From assembly GCA_001792895.1 (NCBI GenBank), contig MARA01000006.1, positions 992,001-1,056,000 on the forward strand: a stretch of 64,000 nucleotides of DNA, in the 5' to 3' direction. The notes below the pieces were generated by a model, which did no database searches, was not told where the DNA came from, and saw only the letters and a program-made list of their open reading frames with translations. Positions 13,793 to 26,760 of this stretch are shown piece after piece; positions within the stretch are counted from its first letter, which is position 1; each line of letters opens with the position of its first letter. The position numbers and the translations under genes are program-made. Origin of the DNA: Lentinus brumalis (taxonomy: Eukaryota; Basidiomycota; Agaricomycetes; Polyporales; Polyporaceae).

Positions 13793-15489
13793 TGTATATA
13801 CGTGTACCGCCGCACATAGTGTCGATCTCGTGTATACAGACAACCTCGCTCCGCCGATGATGTTGTTCGGCTACCGGCAAGTGCCCTATCCGGAGCGCAT
13901 TACAAGCTGTCGTCGAGGACCTGATCCTCAGAGTGTCAGGCCGGAGCAGCTTCTGGCGTCGATGGTCCGCGCGAACACGCTGGCCGCACTGGCCGACCGA
14001 TGCGCACCTCTCAGAGTATGACAAGACCCGGGCGACAGCGGACACGTCCATTGCCCCCTCCAGTGGCTACACCCCGTTTGAGAGATCAATTTACGCTCCT
14101 TAGATGCGAATTGCTGTACTCACTCGTCTAGCCGATTGCTCTGTTCGTCCAGTCCCCAAACCCGGATTATCTTATGTTACTGTATCAGTGCTAGCGATCA
14201 GCAGATCCCTGCTCCCCCCCTTCCATGACTTGCGCTCTTCGTCGTCGGCACCTAGTAGTACTTGGTGCCTGCGCGAGTGACGCAGATGCGGCGCGCCCTC
14301 CACGTCGACGTCGTATGCCGACAGCCAGTTGCCCTCGGCTAGCGTTCTGCTGACCCTGCTGTGGTCGGCGCCAGCCACCGGGCAAGGGCCCCCACGAGTC
14401 ACAGTAACGGGCCTACGATACGCGAGGTGTACATGAACAAGCTCGAGACAACAGCTGGTGGCGTTAAGGTAGTTCGTCGGGAGAACCAGCAGCAGCGGGG
14501 CGTACGCGACGCTCGAGTAGCACCTGCGACGACGATCAGCCTGCTCCTCCTGCTCTTCCTAGCGGTGACACACCGATGCTCGTACCCCCTGCCGCTCGCT
14601 GGTAGAGCGGGTATGACGCCCTCAGCAGGCTCTGCGACAGCAGACCCTATGTCTTGCCGATAATCACAGCGCACCACGATGCTACGCAGCGAGCCTCGTT
14701 GCCCCAGGAACCCGGCTTCGACGTGCGGAAAAAGGCCACACGGCTGCCCGTCGCGTTTCGGCCGCAGAACATTCGAACGAAGCCGTCAATCAGCACCCTG
14801 GGCCCGCTGCCGTCAGCTGTCGCACCCCCTGGACGGGGAGGACGCACACTCGAGAGGGCATGCACGATGTTTATTGTCTCCCGAGGCTCCCCTGTTCGGG
14901 TCGTGCGTCCATGCACGCGCATCCGCATCCGCACGCGGCCGCTTCCCCGCGCCGCCTGAGTGTCGGGCTACGGGAGTCAGTGCTCGCTGGCCGGTGTGCG
15001 TAGCGCAGGGGGCGGCGGTGGCGTGTGTGCGTGCCCGCGAAACACGAGCTGGGACCAAGTCCGCGCGTGCCCTGGTGCCGTGCGCTTCGTCTGCGCGTGT
15101 CTCGTGTGCACATCGTTCCTTGTCCTTCGCAGCTCCGTCGCGCGATCATCATCCTCTGATCCTCGCTTCGCGTTTGCAACCTACTCGTCGCGGACAAATG
15201 CACCCGCGGGCCGCTCAGTAGCGTGTTGCCCCGTCGTCGAGGTCGCGGTCCATGTTACGACATGTGCCCGGCGCCGTGGGGCTCGAAGTGCTGAGTGAAT
15301 AGACGGCTTGCGAGCGTGAGGTGTGCTTGGGCGATGACGGTGCCACGTCCTTGCGCAGGCTCCGCAGATGTGGGGCAACTTCGGGGAAGAATACACGCCA
15401 TTCCGGCTCGAGAGGCCGTCTGCTTCCTAATATACAGGTTTCGCATCTAGTCCTGCTGCTGCGCACTGCAAGGGGTATAGCGGCATAAA
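13793..15489. other. Gene-poor stretch between convergent genes
   Basis: About 1.7 kb. Open frames up to 180 codons on the plus strand (14679-15221) translate to Arg/Ala/Ser/Cys-rich sequence without motifs, and the opposite strand shows similar frames. I see no gene, RNA gene or repeat. Confidence 0.5.
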
Positions 15490-16847
15490 TTACAAGAAAT
15501 ACTCTGGCAACTGTTGACAAGAGAACCGCGACCGGGCGTTGAGCGGACACATGACAGACGGACACACGGGCCACGCGACATACCTTCCCTCCGGCATTCT
15601 GTGCAGCCTGGTGGCTCGGTCCGTCCCGTTCGTTCTCTGGCGCAGCCTGGAACACGTTGAAGAACATGGAGCCGCCCGGCCCCACTTCTAGTATGCTTGC
15701 GGAGTTCCCGCAGCGATAGCAGTAATTTGGCGCGGACCAGACAGTGGAGAGATGTTCGTCGAATAGTGACGTGTAGCCTTCCATGCACAGCTGATGCGCC
15801 CGGAGAATATGCGACATTTGGTTTGTCTCCAAGAACTTGTACACCACTCCCGAGCCGAAGGTGTACCCTGCACCTCTAAAGGCGTCACAAGAATGATCGT
15901 CAGTGCTCTGCATCCGGAAAGCAAAATTGTGACGCGTCCTACCGTGGCGATATTGCAAAGTCTTCTTTCTCCGGATCGGGATCCGACCAAACGAGGTCGG
16001 CCATGGGCCCTTCGTGAGGAATCTCTAAACGGGATATGAGCACCGCCTATATGACTAGAGGCCGAGACTAGACGAAGCGAGACGCACCGCGAAATCGATC
16101 GACGACTTTAATCTGGTCTATTGAGTGGATGGAGGGTGAGAGCCCTGGTGCGACTCGGAGTGAGAAGGTGACTGTGCCGGAATCACGACGCCGAACATAC
16201 CGCCGTGTACGCAGAAGATCTTGTCGTCGATGACGACGGAGAGTGTGAGGAAGTCGAACATGTCCGTGAAGTATGTCCACACGTGCGATGAGCCGTACTT
16301 GCGCACGCACTCGGTGTAGAAGCCATATGTCTGAACGGCGTAAGAGGAAAAAGGTTGTGGCAAACAAGCATGACGACGCACTTGTGTGACTGCTCGCGAC
16401 TCGTGGTTCCCTCGGATCAACTGCACTCTATCTGGCCACCGTAGCTTCAGGCACGTCAATAGGGAGATCGTCTCGACGCTGAAGAGTCCGCGGTCGACGT
16501 AGTCGCCTGTGCTCTCGTTGAGGACGCATGATAATCATGGTCGTGTGAGACGCGTACCGAGGAAGAGGTAGTTTGTGTGCGGAGCATGTCCGCCTATGCG
16601 GAAGATCTCGATGAGGTCGTAGAACTGGCTTGGGTGTCGGTCAACCTTCGTCTGCAGCCCGAGACGGCGGGTGCGCTCACCCGTGGATATCGCCGACGAC
16701 GGTGACGGGTGCGCTAACGTGGACGACGTTGGACTCGCGCATGAGGACCTCCTTTGTCTTCTCGCATATTTCGCGGAGGAGGGCCTCGTGGAGGAGCTGT
16801 TTGCGGAGGAGTTGCTGGATGCAAGCGTCGAGATCGAAGGGAGCCAT
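15490..16847 (-). CDS. PPG1: Serine/threonine protein phosphatase PPG1 (PP2A-like catalytic subunit)
   Basis: This is a metal-dependent phosphatase of the PP2A/PP4/PP6 group; yeast Ppg1 works with the Far complex. The start is [19 protein letters not shown] at 16847. All PPP motifs are present once introns are removed: GDIHGQ, GDYVDRG (split by an intron), RGNHES, CVHGG followed across an intron by [12 protein letters not shown], and [31 protein letters not shown] and [20 protein letters not shown] are closer to Ppg1 than to PP2A. A final small exon reads LPEYFL then TAA at 15490, keeping the YFL C-terminus that can be carboxymethylated in PP2A-type enzymes. About 320 residues are expected. 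Several frames on the plus strand opposite this gene are shadows. The identification is very secure. Confidence 0.94.
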
Positions 16848-17200
16848 AGTCACAGTCTAGTCCAAGCCGCGGCGCTTCCGCGGCCCGTGCCTGCTCAGCG
16901 CTTTGCCTGTGTTTGCCCGTCCGCTTACGGCACACGCCACGACCCATATCCGGAAGGCGGCCTACGAGACGACTTTCTCACGTCACGCCCAGACAACCCT
17001 TCCCACACCTCGTCCTTCTCCCCTTCGCATATTCTGCCGCCGCGCAGCGATCTCGCCCTCTCGGGTCGCCAGAGAATGCTCGGCCGACCGAGGAGCGTGG
17101 GCGAGCCCCCGGAAAATTGCTCAGGAAGCGCGGAACGCAGCTGCAACACTCCAAGTTAGTGTTCAGAACCTGCAGTGAGCCATAGCCTCGTTCAAACTCA
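16848..17200. other. Upstream region of PPG1
   Basis: About 350 bp. It should contain the PPG1 promoter. A plus-strand frame ending near 17178 (RKIAQEARNAAATLQ) is mildly coding-like but cannot be tied to a gene. Confidence 0.4.
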
Positions 17201-18624
17201 CACATCACGAGCTCATCCTGTGCCCAGTGCCACTATGAACTTGCTCCATCGCCCTTGCCCTTCGGCGCACGACCTTCGCCACTCGACAACCACGCTGCGC
17301 GACAGCATGCATTATTCGCGGACGTTGTCATTCCTGCAACCGACGTCACCAGCACCTTGCTATCTTCTATGACCACCGAGGTTAGCTTGCCCGCTACCAT
17401 ACGTGGACGACATGTGTAACGCACATGGGTGTCATATCAACGCACCGATCTCACCCAGGGCGACATATTGTCCGTATGACAGCCAGGGTGTCCGCTGGTC
17501 TCCGGGAAACCTCCTATGCCGTCTTCGCCCATCGATCCTGCCTATCGATCGCCCGACCGCGGGTCCTCCAGTCCCTTTCGCGTAAGGGTGCAGGCGAGAA
17601 GTCTTCTCGACGCGTACTCTCAGCAACGACGTCCTCATATTCGGACAGGTCTCCCATGCCGATGCGGGGCGGGCCTCCGCGTCCGAGCACGAATCACTAT
17701 CTGGAAGGATGCGTGGCTCAAGATAGTCTTTCGGTTCTCCGCAGAGGAAGGTTGGGTCCTTCGCCAGCCTGCGGACAGCTTCCGAGCGGTGATGATTATG
17801 CTTCGACTCTATGGAGACCTTCCTCGCCCCATGGTGTCCTGTTTGATCGGACGGCTGACTCCCCCCGTCTCCCTCGAAGGCAATCGCAGTGCCCGACCTG
17901 GGTAGCCATCCCAAGGCGCGCCCTGGGAGGGCCCCTCCACAAAGCTGCCGGATACAATGCTCTGCAAGAGGCGCGGAAGAGGGCGAATGCAGACTCCGTC
18001 AGATCGTCCGCTTTCGATCCTGCCACCCATTTCCACAGCGTACGTACGTACAGCTCGCGTCGCTTGCGCTGCCCAGAGCGCGCATCCACATACGCGTCTG
18101 GGGGGCCGAGAAAGGGCCCGTCGTCGCGTACGGATCTCGATATGCTCATGATCTACGGAAAGAAAAGGCATGGTCAGTATGCTAAGCAGATACATATCTC
18201 GGCACGCGCATCGATGCGTCCCCAAGCGCAGCAAACACGCCCGCCTGAGGCTGCTCGCATTCATATGTACCTCGCGGGCGCCAGTGGCTGGTCATCCCCG
18301 TCGCCATTGTTCTTCGACTCGCACGCGCCCCAAGTATACGACCATGATGCAATCTTCCACCTGCGCGCAGTGTCGCCCCTTGCCGCTGCGACGCTGTTGT
18401 TCTCTTCTCGCCGGCTCCCCCGTGCTAATACGTGCCACCCGGCTGAGACTGACATATCCGAGATGTACCGCCACCTCGGCTATCTGGCTGGAATCGGTCT
18501 GATTGAAGTGTGTGCGGGAGAACAAGGTCGTCAGGCCTGGGCGGCGAGACGGCAATGGCATTGGGAGGCAAGATTGGAGGACTGCAGAGGGCTCGGGCTC
18601 GCAATCATAGCGTGTCGGGGCTAA
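17201..18624 (+). other. Possible unresolved multi-exon gene or decayed gene
   Basis: Several short plus-strand segments in different frames have coding-like composition. One at about 17240-17397 reads HALFADVVIPATDVTSTLLS. A frame starting at 17403 ends in VPFA at a good GTAAGG donor near 17583. After an acceptor near 17621 it continues in phase as NDVLIFGQVSHADAGRASAS. Later segments include DMLMIYGKKRHGQYAKQIH and EMYRHLGYLAGIGLIEVC. In addition, one frame (17425-18624) stays open for 399 codons, but its first half is Arg/Ser-rich and probably fortuitous. I could not join these pieces into one protein and recognise no family. It could be a real gene with many small exons, or a relic. Confidence 0.3.
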
Positions 18625-19073
18625 TTCAAAAGAAGCACCAGGGCAGGGGAAACATGAGGCTCTCGAGCCCACGGCGCGGGACGCTTACACCCGGGGCAGC
18701 ACGCAGACGCTCCACGGAGGACGATCGAAGGCTGGCCAGCAGCCTCCGTTCCTCAGCGGACGTGGATCTCGCACCTCGGGTGCGGGGGCATTGTCTCCGG
18801 AAGAGGTATATTCTCCCTGCCGACCGTCCATGATGCGATGGGCTCACCCTGCATCGCTCGAACATGTATTGCCCACCAGTTAGGCATCCCGACTGCCTTC
18901 CCTGCCCTCCACGGAGATGCACACTGTCCGCCTATGATTCATTGTCGATCTGCTCCCATCGGGCATGCATTTCGACAGCTTTGTTTCCCTTTGCATCCTT
19001 CGTGTCGTTGTTCGGGCATATAAGTGGCCCTGTCCCCGCTCGGTCTTCACCACTCCTCCCCAGCCCCGCTTAG
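18625..19073. other. Intergenic, upstream of the C2H2 zinc-finger gene
   Basis: About 450 bp. Pyrimidine-rich stretches (for example CTCCCCAGCCCCGCTTAG just before the ATG) are typical of fungal 5' regions. Nothing else is recognised. Confidence 0.4.
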
Positions 19074-20006
19074 ATGTCACTTCTCCTCGTCATGGACCCG
19101 CACTACAACTACTACCACTCCGGACACGGCCACGAGTCGTCCTCCGGCCAGCCCTCCCGCCACGGCTACCCCCGCTCGCCCGACCAGCCCTCCGCATCAG
19201 CGGGCCATCCTTACCCCTACCAGCAGCCACCCGTGCCCACATCTTATCACCCCGGACCCGCGTACCCTCAGCAGCACGCGTCCAGCTACCATGCCTCTCC
19301 AACGCAGCAGACGGGCACGATGCTCCCGCCCCTTGCCCCGTCGCATGGCTATTCCCGCGATGTCACCCATAGTGCCCGGAATGACGTCCCGAGCGGATTC
19401 GCGGCGCCCTCGCTGGGTGAGTCCGGGCCTTCTCGTATCTAATCGTCGCTGACCGCCAGACTCTCTCTGACAGGCCCAACCTTGCATGATCTCCCCTTCT
19501 CGGCTCCCCGCGCATCCTCCTCTTCGTCGAGCCAGGCGAACCGCACCAGCGGGCACTGGGGCAACCACCCCCTGGCGCGGACGCCCCCGCTGTACGAACG
19601 CACTGCGACGTACCCGCCGTCGACCCGCGGCACGGGCTCGCAGCACCCGTCGCTGTCGCTCTCGCACTCGACGCACCTGATCCCGACCCCGGCGCAGACC
19701 GCGCAGACGTACCACGCGTACCCGCCCGCGGCGTCCTCGTCTTCTTCGTCTTCTTCGGCCCCGGCGGCGCCGGTCGTCGCGTCCATCCCGCCCGCAACCT
19801 CGTCCTCGCCCCCGCAGGAGCGCTACTTCTGCGAGCGGTGCGAAAAGTCGTTCGGGCGGCAGCACGACAAGAAGCGGCACTACGAGAGCACGCACCTCCA
19901 GCAGATGCACACGTGCCGCTTCTGCAGCAAGACGTTCAGCCGCAACGACTCGCTCAAGCGGCACCAGGACAACGGGTGCGACAAGGACCCGGAGTTCAGT
20001 CCGTGA
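19074..20006 (+). CDS. C2H2-type zinc-finger protein (probable transcription factor)
   Basis: Two exons: 19074 to about 19416, then about 19473-20006, with a roughly 55-nt intron bounded by GTGAGT and GACAG. The N-terminal 250 residues are low-complexity and rich in His, Tyr, Ser and Pro, as in activation or disordered regions. The DNA-binding part lies at the very C-terminus. Finger 1 is YFCERCEKSFGRQHDKKRHY with the second His in ESTH. Finger 2 is HTCRFCSKTFSRNDSLKRH and its last ligand is Cys (HQDNGC), making it C2HC. The protein ends KDPEFSP. A downstream ATG at 19092 (MDPHYNYYHSG) is an equally good start. The linker between the fingers (LQQM) is not the classical TGEKP. Target genes are unknown. 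Confidence 0.85.
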
Positions 20007-23000
20007 TGTTCGTCGGGAGAGGGAGGCGCAGGGGCTTCCTGGGTTTCGGATTCGATTCGCTCGCCGTGCTTCTGTCCGGTTTGCTTGGCATCGAGGTATC
20101 ATACTTCTCTGCATCACCATTAGTTGCATCTTCCCATATTCATATCCCATATTGGCGTCCCAGAGCTGCATCACTTGCTGTTGTCGTGCGCTCGCTCCGG
20201 ACTTGGACTCGGACATTCTCGTCGGGATGATGCGCACTCAGATAGTAGAGTACTCCTGGGGCTAATTACATGCCCTTCTAAGCTGTGTCACGTTTGCCGG
20301 GCACGCTTCTTGGTAGATGCCATTGCCTTCGAATCATGCGCTACACGTCACACGTTCGCTCTGTCTCCATTGTATTTTCGCCGTGGTAGCACATGTAGTC
20401 TGTAGTAACATATGCGTCCGCCTCGGGCCTTATCTAATTTACCACGTCGTGTTGCATTCCTCGGAACTCCTCTGTTTAGCGGGCGGTTCGGCAACGTTCA
20501 AGTCCGCGAGCCGCATTCCGTCGATGGAAGGCCGACAGCACAGGAAACATAGGCATACGGATCGTCGTGCTGCCCATGTCACGAGCACGCGCACACGGAG
20601 GGCGGGACCCATCGCCGAGGAGATGAGCCGGACGACAGCACAAAAGATAAATGCACACACCGTCAGCTTTGACATCGGCGGTCGCAGTGCGGGCAGGGAC
20701 GTCCGAGCTGAGTCCGACTCCGCGAACTGGAGGAGCAGCTTCAACGTGAGAATGCAGGCTGCAGAAACCTGCAGGAATCAGGCCAGCGCCGCCGGGTCGC
20801 CCCTCGCCGTGGCGGACGAAAGTCTGTGCTTGTTCTTCGCCCCATCGGCACATAACTGTCAGATGCCCGATACGAGATGTGCCCGATTGATCGATGAGGC
20901 CCGAACGGCGACGCTGCAGCGGTAACCCTCCACACACGTAAAAATTCACCGGCCACGCCATCCCCGGAGTTCAGAACATACACACCTCGCTGGTCACGGG
21001 CGCAGCTGCGATCCACAACTCCGCCCCGAACCTCGTCCTGTGCTGTGGGGAGTCGAAATAAACTCGTCCGCAGTGCGTGTACGTACACAGGACGTCCCGT
21101 AGAGTCCGACAGGGGGTATGCTGCCAGATGTTGCTGGGACCACGTTGGTGGACGACAGTGATCCAACGCCGTCGTCGGTCTCGGGGTCCGCGTCGCCTCT
21201 GATGAGCTTCAAGGCAGGCCGACGAGCTAGACCGCGTCGGCGGGCATGCTCGCGTGTAGCTCCGATGGGTCGGCCCTTCCTGTCCAGCTCCGACCTGCGA
21301 TGTCCGCGTAGATTGCCCGGCATGGCTCCCAGGATACATCGACCCGGCCAGCAAGCATCGCAATCAGGACATCGCAGGCGGCTTCGCACTCTCGCCTATC
21401 GCGATTCCCATCGCCGATGCGCAAAGCTTAGGCTTGCCGCCGCCGAAACCCGCTCGTCATTGTGTGCGTGCGGTGTGGCTATCGCCCTTGTCTCTGCAGG
21501 CATGAGGCCGGTGCGTCTAACCATCCGCGGAAACGGACGCCCGCGCGCCTCGCCCGCCGTCCGCCCCCGCGCAGCTCGAGTTCCCGGAGCGAGTCGCAGG
21601 GCTGCGCGCAGGACGGTATTGCGTCTCCTCGTCGGGACTGGCAGCAGCCGCGACGGGCACGCATGCTGCATTCCCAGCGCCACGCACCCCTGCCGTGTCG
21701 AGCTACCTCGGCGCTGCTTCCGTCGAGGATGTCTTGGGCAGAGTGTCTTCCTGAAGGACTCGGGGGCCCGGATAGGACGTGTCTCCCTTTCATTATGGCC
21801 CCATGATCCGGGCCTTCCCCGCCGCAGGAACAGCGCGCGAGCGTAAGCCGACACGCTGGAGAGGCAGGGAGACTAGCAGGCGTATGTCGCTCCGATTTCC
21901 CGTTTCCCAGCGGACTGTGCACCAGTCGCCAGCCTGCGATAGCGTCGTCAGCTGTGGTGTGCCGTGCGGGTCGCTCCATATATCCTTTCGCAGAGCGAAC
22001 CGCGAACTTGTTCGGGAGAGAGGTGACGAAGGTCCCTGCCAGGGCGACGAGCTAGCTGCATGGGCATTCGACGCCTGCCAGGACCCTGCACGCACGATTG
22101 GCTACAGATAGACTGGCGCTGCGACCAGGTAGACGAACGGAGGCCGTCCAGAGCCAGGTCGAGCGTGGAGGAATGACGCATCTGCGACTGCTGCGGGTCG
22201 ACCGTTCAGTTTGACGGCCATAACGGGAGCTTCGCCTTCATTTCATTTCGAGCCAGTGGGCGAGGGCGAGCTTCTCCGCTGCCTAAACGGTGCAGGATGG
22301 CCCCGCTGCCCTCGAGTCTTCTCGGCTTCTGCGACCGGGACGGACCTTCTGCGTTCGGAGGTGACAGCAATCGACCACCGCGGTGCGGGTTATTGGCGAC
22401 TCGCACAGCGTCCCCGCTGCTCCGATTCTTGAAACAGGAGCCAGCGGGACACCAACAGGCGCATCAACAGTCGAAATGGGCGGCTTGCGTCCCGTTAAGG
22501 ATGTGGGGATGCGCTTTGTGGGGAAGGGATGTCATGGAAGCGGGCTGGACTTCATTCTCTTGCAAGATTAACAAGTGAAGAGCGCACGGTAGTAACCGGC
22601 AGCTTGGCGTTATATGAGTCTTCTCCAGATGATTCGCAGAGGTCGAACAGCCGCGAGCGACGTGGCAGCCTTCCGTGATGTGGACAAGCTTCAAGGTTGG
22701 ATCGCAACCCCAGCGTGCTATCCGGCGCAATCTCGGTGGCTACGGGGACAGGCTGATCAACACGGCAAATCAGTCCGCGCAAATTGGATACACGAGGAAT
22801 AAGCAAGTACAGGTCAACCCGAAACACGACAACACCAGCAATCGTCCTCGGAGCGTCCCGATGTTTCAAAGTCTGCACAAGAGGAAGTCAGATGACCAGG
22901 CAGGTTATGCATAACATACACTATACGTACACAACACGTAGCATGCTCGCGGACGTAGCGGAAGCTCGCCGGGATCCGCAACAAGAGAAACCCTTAGAGC

Positions 23001-23013
23001 CCTGTGTCCGAGT
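20007..23013. other. Gene-poor stretch between convergent genes
   Basis: Three kb without a defensible gene. The longest frame (21118-21846, plus) has 242 codons but is Arg/Pro/Ser-rich without motifs, and a frame on the other strand overlaps it. No tRNA, long repeat or transposon protein was recognised. The 3' ends of the zinc-finger and CWC24 genes must lie near the edges. Confidence 0.5.
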
Positions 23014-24144
23014 CTACTCGTCCTCGTCCTCGCTGGCCTCATCTCCGCTGGCTCGTGCAAGGCCCTCGATCTGAACGCCGCCTGCAGCACCGCTGCCGCC
23101 CTCGCCAGCGCCCTCTGCATCTGCGTCTTCAGCCTCCTTCTTCTTCTTCAGCTTTGCGATCACCTTGTCAGCGCGATTGAAGAGTCCTCCCGTCGGCGTG
23201 CCGCACGCCGCACACTTGGGCGTCTTCGCGTAACGTTTGATCGCGCAAGCCGAGCAGAAGTAGTGTGAACAGCGCGTCACAACAGGGTCCGTGTACGGCT
23301 TTCGGCAGATGAGACACGCAAAGGGGATATCCTCGTCGTCCGAGTCAGTGTCCGACTCGTCGTCCGCGGCGTCCTTCTTCGGATTCGCGGCTAGCTTGTC
23401 GAGCTGCCATCCTTGAAGGTCTGGATCAATGGCGCAAACACGAATGTATCAGTCAAAGGGGACTCGGGTATAGACAGGTGTCATCCGGTACTCACAGGTG
23501 CCGCGGTCGTGCAAGAATTTACATGAGTCGCCATAACCGCAGTAGCCGGTCTCTGTACGCGAGGACGGGGTCAGCAACAGCTCTCCATGACATGCATCGC
23601 CAGCACACGCACCTTTGTAGTCCTTGCACACGTCCGGCTGGTAATCTACGATTGTGACTGTCCGTATTGTGCTGTTATTCGACCGCTGGGGCCCGACTCG
23701 CATCGCTTTCGGCACCTCCTTGTTCTTCCGGATGTGCGACTGGTACCCCTTCTGCCCGCGGTACAGCCCGTCATCCGGCACGTCCTCCTCCTCCTCGTCC
23801 TTCTTCTCCGCCCGCCGCTTCTTCGCAAGCAACGCCTCCGCCTCGTCGCCCTCCAGGATCTCCAGCGCAGCGTTCACGTGCGAACCTGCTGCTGTCCACT
23901 TCACGTCCGGGCCGTCCCGCTCCTCGTCTGCCTCCCGCTGTGATGCTGTGCGCTTCGTACCCGCGCTCAGAAGACTTGCGCCTTGTTTCCGCGATGGCAG
24001 GACGACTTCTGATTTCGAGGAGGACGGCACAGATACTGTCATGGCGCTAGCTGGTGGCGACTCGGAGCGTTTCCGTGTCGTCGCTGGTCGGCCACGACCC
24101 TTCTTCTTGAAGAACGGCACAGTGACGTTCTCGGTGCTAGCCAT
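23014..24144 (-). CDS. CWC24: Pre-mRNA splicing factor CWC24 (RNF113A-like), CCCH and RING zinc fingers
   Basis: Cwc24 joins the spliceosome before the first catalytic step and protects the 5' splice site. Three exons can be read from ATG 24144, split by introns at about 23553-23612 and 23421-23496. The N-terminal 130 residues are disordered, with FFKKKGRGRPATTRKR at the start. YRGQKGYQSHIRKNKE is the conserved block before the CCCH finger. This finger is split by an intron after VCKDYK and resumes ETGYCGYGDSCKFLHDRGT, giving the C-x8-C-x5-C-x3-H spacing. After YLQGWQLDKL comes the RING finger: CLICRKPYTDPVVTRCSHYF, then CSACAIKRYAKTPKCAACG. The tail is Lys-rich then acidic (EASEDEDE). Length and order match the family. 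Frames on the plus strand here are shadows. Confidence 0.94.
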
Positions 24145-26760
24145 GTCGGTATTAACGGGGAAGGCTCAGGTGCAAGCGAAAGATGGTGAGCAGTCAAGCA
24201 GGCTTGCGCGCAGCGCTATATGCAAGGTCGACAGTGGCGAAGGGCGCTCACTGAGGCTTAGTCAGTGCCTTCATCAGCACTACGCCGAGCGCCTAACCTT
24301 GTTGAACCACGAAACCACCCATCGCGATTCGTCACAGGGTTAACGGACACGGACACCGCATCTGCGCACACTTCCCACAGACAAAACCGCATGTCCAGCA
24401 TCTGCTTCATTTGATCGCCTTATCAGCACGGTAGTTCGTGTCGAACGCCTGCGGGGATAAACCGGTGAGTGGAATGTTTGCATGCGTCTCCAATCGCTGA
24501 TGCATGTTCAGGAATCAGCTGCAGCTTCTCCTGCGCTAGTACGCTTATGGTGGGCCTCGCGCTAATACCGCACACTCCACCGGCTCTTCGGGGCCTAGGT
24601 ACGGGAGGCAATCTGCCAGTGCCAGTCAATGTATACACTCACCAGAAGGACGCCTCCCACTCCGTAGCTTGGGCCACATGTCACACATCGTGGAGCGCCA
24701 CATCGCTCTGCCAGTATCGCACTTCCTCGTGTGTTGCAGTGACGGCAGCGTCGTCGACCCTGTGGACCATGGTGTGCGGCCCGCAGTCTATCCCTGACAG
24801 TGACAGATCGTACGGGTGCAATTGAATGAGGTCTGTAGACGCCGCACTGAATGGTGCGTACATACTGGGTGTGTAGTCGCATTGCGAATGTCTCACCTGG
24901 ACCTGGCGCGGGCTCACATCAGCCCGTAGCGGGGCATACGATTTCCAGCGCAAGCTCCTAGCTCCCTCTCGAGAGGACCTCGCAAGTAACGCGTCCCCGG
25001 TTTGAGCTTCCCTTCTCATCGGAGCATCACAACAGCGTCTTTCCATGGGCAGCAGCTCCAACGCCCCTGCAGTGGGCGCGCTCAACGGCGGCCAGTCGAT
25101 GCTCAACGTTTTACCCCAAACGTGCCGAAGTCAATTCTTGCGCTTCGCGTCCTACGCGTCCCCGAGTATTCAGTCCCCAGAAGCACGGCAGGGGCACCCC
25201 TCGCATCACCTGGCACCGATGCACGACCGACTCAATGGCGGTCCGCGACTTCTCGACGCCCCAGTGCGCTAACCATACATACGGCACTTCCGAGCTCGAC
25301 CCCTTGCCGGCTCGGACGCGCACTGATGCCAGCCCGTCATCGTACCTCGGGGAGGAATGGAACCCGCCCGCCAGATCTGGGAAGCCGCTACCGTGCTCCA
25401 CCGTGCTCGCGTCGCGTCGAGCGAGGGACGACGTCGGGGGAGACGTCGCGTCGCGCTGTTGCGCCAATGGCCGGCGAGGACAGTCCCTCGGAGCGTGCGC
25501 GCGTACATACCGTCGTACGTACGCGGCACGGCTTCTGCATTCCCTTTGGGCGATCTGCATGCCTGCCTGCTTCCCAGCTCGTCCCCGAGGGCATAAGTAC
25601 GGCTGCGCAGGTGCGTGCTACATACTGGATCTCGTCTCTGAACAGCGCCGCGGGGGGAATTGGCATTATTTCTTCTTCAGCCAGACGATGTGGTAATCGG
25701 GGAGGCAGCCGCAGCTCTGCAGCGGCAGTCTCCATATAGCAGAATGTGGGGGAGCGTTCAGTTTCGCCCGTCTTACGCTGCACCCAGCGGGTTCCCCCGT
25801 CCTCGTACGTACGCACCAGTCATCTGGTCTATTCTGACTACTCGCTCACACAGGACAGAGCTTCCTGCACGGTTCCAGAGATCACTGTGGAGTTCTCCCG
25901 CGCACGGTTCTCAGTTCACACCTATGCCTAACTTACAGGATGGGAGAGAGTCAACCTGCTGTGCTCCGACGCTATAATCTCTGCGGCCCGCCTCGAATTT
26001 TTGACCGCTTTGCCCTTCTGAGTTCTGGACCATCCTAGTGCTCTTGTCATGCCTCCTCAGCACCGCATCCGTTCAGCCTAAGCCACTCATGGTCTGCCGT
26101 TTCCAACTGACGATTGAATACAACTCGTGCCTGAGAAACCTCGTAGCCGCACTTCGACCGCCGGACCTTGGTGTTGCCGGGACCTATTGACGTGCTCGTG
26201 CTGTCACAAGGCAAGGGACGATAACGACGAGTATCAGTGATCACCAGGGCTAGCTAGCTACAGACTGTAGGAGCAGACAGACGGCATATCATTCAATGGC
26301 GGGCGATTTGCAAGGTACATACACCGCACACCCGCTTCTCTGCTTCGTGTTCGTCGGCCGGACGTTGTTACAACTTACGACTGTCGTCATCACGCAAGAG
26401 ACCCACTCGCCCACGCAATGGAGCCACGAACGTTCATGATAATGAACAAGAGGAAAGATCTATGGGATACATCGCTTGGTACTTCTGTGCGCCCCCGTGC
26501 GCCGTGTTCCTTCGTTTGCGTTCACTACCGAGACGGAACCTACGGATGAAAGAAGAATGGGGGGGAGAAGGAAACGGAGGTAGAGACGGAGGGCATGTGT
26601 ACATGGGAGAGGGACGTATGCAAGATCGTACAGCAAGACCTGATGCGACGAAGTTGAAGGTCAATAAATTGGGGAACAAGGGGCCCAAGGGGTCAAGGGG
26701 GACGACGAATGAGTAAACACCTTATACGCATATGCGAGTCAGCGGTCGGCAACTCGTCGG
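24145..26760. other. Gene-poor stretch
   Basis: About 2.6 kb. A 245-codon plus-strand frame at 25002-25739 and overlapping minus-strand frames are Arg/Ser/Pro-rich and carry no motif. The palindromic string CGTACGTACG occurs near 25512 and again near 25804. The 3' part must include the terminator region of the bZIP gene. No gene is called. Confidence 0.5.

Noticed and set aside
15215..15958. 247-codon minus-strand frame read as one protein
   Set aside because: Only the part within 15592-15958 is PPG1 sequence; the rest is unspliced intron and 3' flank.
19197..20237. 346-codon minus-strand frame opposite the C2H2 zinc-finger gene
   Set aside because: Its translation is Arg/Gly repeats arising from the GC-rich codons of the real gene on the other strand; no start context or motif.
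21118..21846. 242-codon plus-strand frame
   Set aside because: Arg-rich low-information translation; frames on the other strand are equally long.
25002..25739. 245-codon plus-strand frame
   Set aside because: Arg/Ser/Pro/Thr-rich, with opposing open frames and no motif or splice partners.
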